A stretch of DNA of 10,479 bases from contig JACUTN010000025.1 of NCBI GenBank assembly GCA_014859805.1, positions 1 to 10,479 of the forward strand, given 5' to 3'. A program made the translations under genes and the position numbers. Below, piece after piece: positions 6,414-10,479 of the stretch. The notes under the pieces were generated by a model. It saw nothing but the letters and a program-made list of their open reading frames with translations, was not told the origin of the DNA and did not search any database. Numbering within the stretch: the stretch's first letter is position 1; each line of letters opens with the position of its first letter. This stretch comes from Candidatus Bathyarchaeota archaeon (lineage in GTDB: Archaea; Thermoproteota; Bathyarchaeia; Bathyarchaeales; Bathycorpusculaceae).

Positions 6414-6878
6414 TTACATCCTTCCCTTCTTCATCTTCTTCACTCTCACTCCAACAGCTTTACCTTTTCTTCCAGTGGTTCTTGTTCTTTGTCCACGCAC
6501 CTTTAATCCGTAAGCGTGACGATATCCACGCCATGATTTTATCTCTTTCATCTGCTTAATGTCCGTCTTTGTTCTTAAATCGAGATCCGCTCTAATGATG
6601 TGCAAATCTTTCCCGGTCTCAAGATCCTTTCTTCTGTTTAAGAGCCAGTTTGGTAGTCCAAACTTTGCTGGGTCGTTTATTATTTGTTCTATTCTTTCAA
6701 CCTCTGATTCTGTTAGAAAACCTGCCCTTTTCTCTGGGTTTGTTCCTGCTTTTTTTAGTATTGCGTTTGCGAGGGTTAGGTTCACTCCTTTGATTCTTTT
6801 TAGGGCATATGGCATTTTTAGGGTGCCGTCTATGTCTGTTCCTGTTATTCGCAGTATGTGACGAAATTCGTTTGACAT
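6414..6878 (-). CDS. rpsM: 30S ribosomal protein uS13
   Basis: A 154-residue protein of the small-subunit head; first gene of the operon. Seen: FRHILRITGTDIDGTLKMPY, AIKR-like ALKRIKGVNLTLANAI, a helical middle ending in PNWLLNRRKDLETGKDLH, then SWRGYRHAYGLKVRGQRT and the C-terminal RTTGRKGKAVGV with a basic tail. The ATG at 6878 lies about 50 nt downstream of a good TATA box, with no strong Shine-Dalgarno before it (GGCGAT is the best match). A short-leader transcript therefore seems likely. Confidence 0.97.
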   Translation of the reverse strand: MSNEFRHILRITGTDIDGTLKMPYALKRIKGVNLTLANAILKKAGTNPEKRAGFLTESEVERIEQIINDPAKFGLPNWLLNRRKDLETGKDLHIIRADLDLRTKTDIKQMKEIKSWRGYRHAYGLKVRGQRTRTTGRKGKAVGVRVKKMKKGRM

Positions 6879-7280
6879 TTATCGCCAACCATTAACATTG
6901 AAGCTAACTACGGAAATAAACCATACTTTATTTAAACCTTACTAGCCTATTTGAAGTAATTCTGAGCAACGCCAATCTTGAGATGCTAGATGAACAACAT
7001 TGGTGAACTCATTCGAACAACCAATAACATCCACGGTTAACAACAGCGACTTTACCACGATTCCGTAGGAGCTAAAACCAGTTTTGAAAAGGATACTTAA
7101 TTCTTGTTGATTAAGTGTGATTGACAGAGAGTGGAGCGCTTCTTGAGGACACAGTGCTGAGAGATGTTTAAGAAGAGCGATGTATTGTTTTGTTTAGGAA
7201 TTATTGTGATGTTTTAGCTGTTCAGTCTGGCATGTCTTTAGCTTATCTGGTGGAGTGCAAGGATTATTTCATCTATAAAC
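6879..7280. other. 402-nt intergenic region upstream of uS13
   Basis: Apart from the TATA box at 6929-6936, I see no gene. Both strands are broken by frequent stops and no tRNA-like fold is visible. Small structural elements are present: three five-base CCAAT/ATTGG arms (6972-6976, 6999-7003, 7021-7025), a hairpin with arms around ACG/CGT at 7056-7070, and the half-palindrome at the left boundary of the acetyltransferase stop. The part from about 7000 to 7280 should be the 3' flank of the acetyltransferase gene. A guide RNA could hide here, but no convincing C/D box pair was found. Confidence 0.5.
6929..6936 (-). promoter_or_regulatory. TATA box of the ribosomal/RNA polymerase operon
   Basis: The minus strand reads TTTAAATA here, within AAGGTTTAAATAAAG, a strong match to the archaeal TATA box. 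Transcription would start around 6905, about 25 nt downstream, leaving a leader of about 27 nt before the uS13 ATG. It is the best promoter for the whole leftward operon. The start site is an estimate. Confidence 0.7.
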
Positions 7281-8171
7281 TCAGCTGAGTTTCTTCTCAT
7301 AAACTATTTCCACGGAGTCTGGCGGTTCAAAGCCAAGTTGTTCTAAAGCTGTGGTTATTGGTTTGTGGTTGCAGGCGAATCCGTAGATCTTTTTGACACC
7401 TAAGCCATAACAGCGACTTTTTAGGAATCTTATCATGTCAAGCACTGCGTTGTAATCTCCGTCTATGTAGCATGTTTGCATAGTGTCTTCATGCCACTGT
7501 CGGGCTGTTGTATCATCAATTAGTGTCAAACCGTTCACTTCTCCTTTTTCGTTTTCATGCACTATTGCTTTTTGTTCTTCTACGAATCGCTTGAGGTCTT
7601 CCTTCTGCAGTGAGAACCAGTGATATAGAACTGTGTATAAACCTGCTGCTTTATGGTAGGTTTTTGAGCTTTGTAGGTAATTCCATATTTCCTTTGTACG
7701 ATCTTTTTCCGCCAATCTTGATTTTTTGCTTATTTCCGCTGTTATGTTTTCAGTTACCATTTCAACAAATTCTGCTATTGGCTTGAATCTCAGCTTTTTT
7801 AGCACCGTTTGCGCAGCCTTGTTTTTTGATGCTGTTACAAGTCTTGCTACCTTTGCGCCTTTCTTTTTTGCGTACTCCAAACATTTTCGGGTTATTGCTG
7901 TTGCCACTCCTATCCGCCTATACTTTGGGTCTGTTCTCGCTGCGCTAAGCCACACTTCACCTGGCTTGTCTACGCTTAAATGGGAAATTCCAACTGGCAT
8001 GCCGTTGATTGTGGCTACGAACACTCCGCCGTTTCTCTGTTTAAGCCACTTATCCCAAACCTTCGGTACATAGTCACCCCAACTCCACGTTTTCTCACAG
8101 AAACTAAACACAGCCTCCCTGTCAGAGCTACGAGCTTTACGCACAAATATCCGTTTTTTCAAACATTTCAC
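7281..8171 (-). CDS. GNAT family N-acetyltransferase, apparently tandem with a degenerate second domain
   Basis: A 296-residue protein; the acceptor substrate is unknown. Seen: domain 1 at about residues 8-140, with VFVATINGMPVGISHLSV (strands 2-3), VWLSAARTDPKYRRIGVAT (79-91, the acetyl-CoA pyrophosphate loop, RRIGVA matching Q/RxxGxG/A), and NKAAQTVLKKLRFKP (117-131), the usual helix before the last strands. The second half (about 165-296) ends CNHKPITTALEQLGFEPPDS and EIVYEKKL, which looks like the end of another GNAT domain, but no Q/RxxGxG/A loop is visible there. Tandem GNATs with one inactive half are known, as in mycothiol synthase-like proteins. The start is taken as GTG at 8171; TTG at 8162 is an alternative. 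The gene stands alone, downstream of tRNA-Asn on the same strand, and its stop codon lies within a 16-bp perfect palindrome. Confidence 0.85.
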   Translation of the reverse strand: MKCLKKRIFVRKARSSDREAVFSFCEKTWSWGDYVPKVWDKWLKQRNGGVFVATINGMPVGISHLSVDKPGEVWLSAARTDPKYRRIGVATAITRKCLEYAKKKGAKVARLVTASKNKAAQTVLKKLRFKPIAEFVEMVTENITAEISKKSRLAEKDRTKEIWNYLQSSKTYHKAAGLYTVLYHWFSLQKEDLKRFVEEQKAIVHENEKGEVNGLTLIDDTTARQWHEDTMQTCYIDGDYNAVLDMIRFLKSRCYGLGVKKIYGFACNHKPITTALEQLGFEPPDSVEIVYEKKLS

Positions 8172-8210
8172 TCTTCTATAAGCACAACATGCACAGAGTT
8201 ATTCAGAAAA

Positions 8211-8222
8211 CATAAACATAAG
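8211..8222 (-). promoter_or_regulatory. possible TATA box of the GNAT gene
   Basis: The minus strand reads CTTATGTTTATG, an AT-rich but imperfect TATA-like match about 40-50 nt before the GTG start. Transcription would start near 8190 with a short leader. The match is weak. Confidence 0.3.
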
Positions 8223-8270
8223 CCTTGAGCAACTCATCCAGAAAGCATTGTTATGTGATGGCAGTATGCT

Positions 8271-8278
8271 AAAAAAAA
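8271..8278 (-). terminator. T-run terminator after tRNA-Asn
   Basis: Eight consecutive T on the minus strand, about 35 nt past the end of the tRNA. A T-rich stretch of this kind is the usual archaeal termination signal. It separates the tRNA transcript from the acetyltransferase gene promoter. Confidence 0.55.
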
Positions 8279-8312
8279 TCTTCTGCAATAACAGAAAGAA
8301 ATGGTTTGGTTG

Positions 8313-8389
8313 TGGCGCCGCCGGTAGGACTCGAACCTACGACCGACTGGTTAACAGCCAGCCGCTCTACCTAGCTGAGCTACGGCGGC
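8313..8389 (-). tRNA. tRNA-Asn (anticodon GTT), CCA encoded
   Basis: A complete cloverleaf reads on the minus strand. The acceptor stem GCCGCCG (8389-8383) pairs with CGGCGGC (8323-8317). The D arm is GCTC/GAGC with loop AGCTAGGTA. The anticodon stem GCTGG/CCAGT has one G-T pair, with loop CTGTTAA and anticodon GTT at 8355-8353. The variable loop is CGGTC. The T arm GTAGG/CCTAC has loop TTCGAGT. The discriminator is G at 8316, followed by CCA at 8315-8313, so the CCA end is encoded. The anticodon loop is seven bases, so no intron is present. It delivers asparagine to AAC/AAU codons. Confidence 0.97.
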
Positions 8390-8420
8390 TCATACATTAT
8401 GAGTTTTGAGTTTTCCAGTG

Positions 8421-8428
8421 ATATTTAA
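8421..8428 (-). promoter_or_regulatory. TATA box of tRNA-Asn
   Basis: The minus strand reads TTAAATAT within CTTAAATATC, about 32 nt before the 5' end of the mature tRNA. This places transcription start a few bases upstream of the tRNA, the normal archaeal layout. Confidence 0.65.
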
Positions 8429-8470
8429 GTTTAGCCATTAAACAATGCACCAGCAACTGAGTCCTCTTTT

Positions 8471-8490
8471 GATTTCGCGCGCGGTAAATC
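8471..8490. repeat. GC-rich dyad in the CBS-tRNA spacer
   Basis: Arms GATTT (8471-8475) and AAATC (8486-8490) flank CGCGCGCG, itself self-complementary, in an otherwise AT-rich spacer. It lies downstream of the CBS gene and about 45 nt upstream of the tRNA TATA box. It could be a transcript-end hairpin or a protein-binding site; no T-run follows it. Confidence 0.35.
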
Positions 8491-8535
8491 AGAAGATACA
8501 CGTGATGTGAAAAGAATCAAAGCTCAATTGCGTGT

Positions 8536-8967
8536 TCAGTACGAACGGTGATAAGGTCTCAACAATTCTTCCAGCATAGAGAGCATCGCTGGAACTTTAG
8601 TCACTACGTCTGTAAACGTCACAATACCGACAAGCTTCTCTTCATTCATAACCGGAAGTTTTTTGACCTTTTTCTTTGCCATAAGCTCAGCCGCTTCGTC
8701 TATACTGGCTGTTTCTCTGATGGACACCACTGGACTGGTCATAACTTGCCTCGCAGCGAGGATTTCTGGTGCTAAGCAAGGTTCCACTACTCTTCTAAGT
8801 ATGTCACGCTCAGTTATGATGCCTACTGGTCTGTCGCCTTGCACAACTATTATGGAGCCTATGTCAAACTTGTTCATAGTAGCCACGACCTCTTTGACGC
8901 TGGAGTCCAGTCGCACTACTCGCACATTTTTTGACATTATGTCTCTAACGAGAACTATACCCGCCAT
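8536..8967 (-). CDS. two-CBS-domain protein
   Basis: A 143-residue protein made of a CBS (Bateman) pair and a short tail. Known: such modules bind adenine nucleotides or related ligands and sense energy state; alone they are usually regulators of unknown partners. Seen: CBS1 at about residues 8-60 (VRDIMSKNVRVV, FDIGSIIVV, RPVGIITERDILRRV) and CBS2 at about 72-125 (ARQVMTSPVVSI, KVKKLPVMNEEKLVGIVTFT, D). Both have the GI-T--D signature. The tail (126-143) is a short helix ending RPYHRSY. A GTG at 8988 could extend the protein by seven residues, but GGAGG at 8977-8981 lies 9 nt before the ATG at 8967 and inside that extension, so 8967 is preferred. No co-transcribed neighbour shows its target. 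Confidence 0.92.
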   Translation of the reverse strand: MAGIVLVRDIMSKNVRVVRLDSSVKEVVATMNKFDIGSIIVVQGDRPVGIITERDILRRVVEPCLAPEILAARQVMTSPVVSIRETASIDEAAELMAKKKVKKLPVMNEEKLVGIVTFTDVVTKVPAMLSMLEELLRPYHRSY

Positions 8968-8976
8968 CTCACTTTG

Positions 8977-8981
8977 CCTCC
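8977..8981 (-). promoter_or_regulatory. Shine-Dalgarno site deciding the CBS protein start
   Basis: GGAGG on the minus strand, 9 nt before the ATG at 8967. Because it falls downstream of the alternative GTG at 8988, it argues for the shorter protein. Confidence 0.7.
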
Positions 8982-8992
8982 AAACCACGACT

Positions 8993-9021
8993 AATTATTA
9001 TAGTCTCAGTTCTTTATGTGT
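8993..9021 (-). promoter_or_regulatory. possible promoter region of the CBS gene
   Basis: Two AT-rich candidates occur on the minus strand: ACATAAAG at about 9013-9020 and ACTATAATAATT at 8993-9004. Only the first would put transcription start upstream of the Shine-Dalgarno site. Neither is a strong match. Confidence 0.3.
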
Positions 9022-9231
9022 TTTGACATTTCAAGAGAAAAATGAAAAAAGTTCCTCGAAAAGAAAGCATAAGTGTACCAAGACTATGCGTTTTTGCATC
9101 GGTTAGCCTACTTGAACATTAAGATGCGTCTGCTTGCAGATGATACACTTCAGTTTCACCTATGATCTTATGACTGCAGGATAATATGAGTAAACAATAT
9201 CGTTGAGATAATATATGTGAATCAATAATTA

Positions 9232-9247
9232 CTGTTTTGCGAAACAG
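9232..9247. repeat. inverted repeat upstream of the AbrB-like gene promoter
   Basis: CTGTTT (9232-9237), four bases TGCG, then AAACAG (9242-9247): a perfect six-base inverted repeat. It ends 12 nt before the TATA box at 9260. This position fits a regulator-binding site next to the BRE element. Which protein binds is unknown; the gene product itself is one candidate. Confidence 0.4.
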
Positions 9248-9259
9248 ATGAGAGTAAAG

Positions 9260-9267
9260 TTTAAATA
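9260..9267 (+). promoter_or_regulatory. TATA box of the 66-residue gene
   Basis: TTTAAATA preceded by purine-rich AGTAAAG (a BRE-like element). Transcription should start near 9290, giving a leader of about 33 nt that includes the GAGGTG ribosome-binding site at 9311-9316. Confidence 0.75.
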
Positions 9268-9323
9268 CCTACTCAATGTAGTAACTTAGCTATTAAACCA
9301 AAATATAATCGAGGTGTAGCAAA

Positions 9324-9524
9324 ATGGTTAGCGAAGGAAGAGGGCGCTTGTTCAGAAGGACAGACGGTAAGTACTTGATCTACCTGCCAGTGTACTTGGC
9401 TGAAGACAGCATGTTCCCATTCAAAGGCTCAGACAGCATACTCGTAAAAGTAAGTTTCAAACCTGGCGGAGAAGAGAAACTACTCATAGAGAAGTGGGTA
9501 GAACCAGAACCGGAAGAACAGTAA
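9324..9524 (+). CDS. small AbrB/SpoVT-like protein (putative DNA-binding)
   Basis: A 66-residue protein and the only plus-strand gene here. Seen: MVSEGRGRLFRRTDGKYLIY, then LPVYLAEDSMFPFKGSD, SILVKVSF, KLLIEKW and an acidic tail EPEPEEQ. The order (IYLP, short helix, F-KGSD, strand, KLLIEK) resembles the swapped-hairpin AbrB/SpoVT fold, in which IPK, GD and LIIEK are the usual landmarks. That assignment is inference from pattern; KGSD replaces the common PGD. Known: archaeal AbrB-like proteins are DNA-binding regulators or antitoxins, but no toxin gene is adjacent. GAGGTG at 9311-9316 lies 7 nt before the ATG, and a strong TATA box lies upstream, so expression seems solid. It faces the radical SAM gene convergently. 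Confidence 0.75.
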   Translation: MVSEGRGRLFRRTDGKYLIYLPVYLAEDSMFPFKGSDSILVKVSFKPGGEEKLLIEKWVEPEPEEQ

Positions 9525-9551
9525 GATCGAATCATTGTCGCTGTTCATAAG

Positions 9552-9566
9552 ATTCAAGCTTTGAAT
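9552..9566 (+). repeat. hairpin past the AbrB-like gene
   Basis: ATTCAA (9552-9557), loop GCT, TTGAAT (9561-9566): a six-base-pair stem in the 3' region of the small gene, 27 nt past its stop. It may shape the transcript end ahead of the T-run. Confidence 0.35.
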
Positions 9567-9608
9567 TGCAGGGTAGAGAAAAACTCAATGTACTTACGAA
9601 CAACCTCC

Positions 9609-9615
9609 TTTTTTT
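9609..9615 (+). terminator. T-run terminator of the 66-residue gene
   Basis: Seven T after CCTCC, about 85 nt past the stop codon at 9524 and before the converging radical SAM gene. This fits an archaeal T-stretch terminator. Confidence 0.45.
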
Positions 9616-9661
9616 AACATTTGAAAATTTCTGTTGATTGAATGATATGGTTATGCGGTGT

Positions 9662-10479
9662 CTAGATTCCAGCCCTTTTCGCTTTAAACTCTACTATCTT
9701 GACAAAAGCTTCATACAAAGATCGTAGAATCGTTCCATGCCATTTCCCAACGAAACCCATACGAATCAATTCACCTACCCAATAAAGGTCATGCTTCAAA
9801 CATTTAACCAGCAACTCTTTGTGAAGCTCATTCATCTCAGTTTCTTCGAACCAATCCTCATCTTTCAATCTACCCATCGGAACGAAAAACAAAGGCACAA
9901 TTAAACTTCTGATACCCTTAAGGTCATCCATCAACTCGATTGTTTTGATCAGATCTTCTTCTGTTTCTTCCGGCACGCCCACGATAAGTGTGCACGCTGG
10001 AACCAGATTGTTATCGTGCATGAGCCCCATGCCCATGCGAACAACTTCAGGCCATTCCTCAGGTTTAAACGGATGAGCCTTAGCAGGCATAGTCTTTTTC
10101 GCAAGCTCTGCTGAGCCGGTCTCTATCCCGATTTCTGCACCCAACCATGGTTGCTTCTGCAGTATGATCTCACAGATTTTCGAGAAAAGCTTTGGTCTTG
10201 ACGCCACAGCTGCGAGGGAGCAGTGACTCCATCCTATCCCATTGCATTTTTCCACAACCATCTCATGAAGTTTGATGAGTTTTTCGTCGTTCGGAATGGT
10301 GTTTTTGGAACCGTAAAGCATGACGTCTTCGGCGTGAAGGCATACGCCACCTTTGTTTCTCATGGTCACATCTATTTCCCGCAATATCTTGTCATACGGA
10401 TACCACCTTAAGGGCCTTAAAGTCACGCTGCAGAATTTGCATCCTCGACAACATCCACGACCGATTTCTATCAAGTTGT
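9662..10479 (-). CDS. radical SAM protein (cut by right window edge)
   Basis: The C-terminal 272 residues of a radical SAM enzyme; the frame stays open through the right edge. Seen near the edge: IGRGCCRGCKFCSV, a CX3CX2C motif (first, second and third cysteines at about 10453, 10441 and 10432) for the 4Fe-4S cluster that cleaves S-adenosylmethionine. Next come a SAM-binding region with AEDVMLYG, then GAEIGIETGSAELAKKTMPA and PFKPEEWPEVV, and VPACTLIVGVPEETEEDLIK, a GxPxET-type motif. Such GRGCxxGCxFC proteins often carry an N-terminal B12-binding domain, which would lie beyond the edge. An apparent TTG start at 10474 lies too close to the first cysteine and is not a real start. The reaction and substrate are unknown. 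Confidence 0.9.
   Translation of the reverse strand, partial: NLIEIGRGCCRGCKFCSVTLRPLRWYPYDKILREIDVTMRNKGGVCLHAEDVMLYGSKNTIPNDEKLIKLHEMVVEKCNGIGWSHCSLAAVASRPKLFSKICEIILQKQPWLGAEIGIETGSAELAKKTMPAKAHPFKPEEWPEVVRMGMGLMHDNNLVPACTLIVGVPEETEEDLIKTIELMDDLKGIRSLIVPLFFVPMGRLKDEDWFEETEMNELHKELLVKCLKHDLYWVGELIRMGFVGKWHGTILRSLYEAFVKIVEFKAKRAGI

Larger units (their letters stand above)
8968..9323. other. 356-nt divergent intergenic region
   Basis: Holds the leaders and promoters of the leftward CBS gene and the rightward 66-residue gene. The middle (about 9025-9230) has no credible gene on either strand. It contains two short dyads: ATGC/GCAT around TTTTT at 9085-9099, and TCTGC-tt-GCAGA at 9129-9140. 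A guide RNA was considered but no convincing boxes were found. Confidence 0.5.

Noticed and set aside
6134..6559. A 141-codon plus-strand open frame across uS4 and uS13
   Set aside because: It lies opposite two certain ribosomal protein genes, has no recognisable domain, and mirrors their codon pattern.
7070..7219. Nine-base inverted repeat AGCTAAAAC / GTTTTAGCT
   Set aside because: The arms are about 130 nt apart in AT-rich sequence and are likely coincidental.
8663..9106. A 147-codon plus-strand open frame opposite the CBS gene
   Set aside because: It is antisense to a clear CBS protein, with composition expected of a shadow frame and no ribosome-binding site.
9115..9185. Possible C/D box guide RNA in the divergent spacer
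   Set aside because: A GATGAT-like C box is present but no properly placed CUGA D box pair could be found on either strand.
10472..10474. TTG as the start of the radical SAM protein
   Set aside because: The frame continues open to the window edge, and the first cluster cysteine would be at residue 8, too close to the N-terminus; the gene is truncated by the window.
1..10479. CRISPR array, insertion sequence, integrase or defence island
   Set aside because: No regular direct repeats, terminal inverted repeats, transposase or nuclease-like genes are visible; the content is core housekeeping.

Overview
The window comes from an archaeal chromosome. The ribosomal proteins and RNA polymerase subunits are of the archaeal type (uS13 to uS2, RpoD with ferredoxin-like clusters, RpoN, eL18), promoters are TTTAAATA-like TATA boxes, and lipid synthesis starts from mevalonate kinase. 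The moderate GC content and the set of flanking genes suggest a TACK archaeon, possibly Bathyarchaeia. That placement is inference from pattern memory and was not tested by a tree.

Positions 1-6878 hold one long minus-strand operon. In transcription order it reads uS13, uS4, uS11, a 34-codon small ORF, RpoD, eL18, uL13, uS9, RpoN, enolase, uS2, MEMO1-family protein, and mevalonate kinase running off the left edge. Genes are separated by about 0-20 nt or overlap slightly, and one TATA box upstream of uS13 (6929-6936) is the obvious promoter. The operon joins translation (small- and large-subunit proteins), transcription (RpoD, RpoN), glycolysis/gluconeogenesis (enolase) and isoprenoid lipid synthesis (mevalonate kinase). 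This is a known archaeal arrangement. Two local details stand out. A 34-codon ORF exactly fills the uS11-RpoD gap and its stop abuts the RpoD start. RpoK, often found after RpoN, is not between RpoN and enolase.

Positions 6879-9323 are looser. They hold a 402-nt intergenic stretch with the operon promoter, a tandem GNAT-like acetyltransferase, tRNA-Asn(GTT) with an encoded CCA and its own TATA box, and a two-CBS-domain protein, all on the minus strand. A 356-nt divergent intergenic region follows.

Positions 9324-9524 hold the only plus-strand gene, a 66-residue protein resembling an AbrB/SpoVT swapped-hairpin domain. It has a clear TATA box, a Shine-Dalgarno (SD) site and an inverted repeat just upstream of the promoter. 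A radical SAM protein on the minus strand converges on it and is cut by the right edge. No CRISPR array, insertion sequence, integrase or other sign of a mobile element is visible. The window is mostly ordinary core genome, and the findings are modest local anomalies rather than a clear new system.
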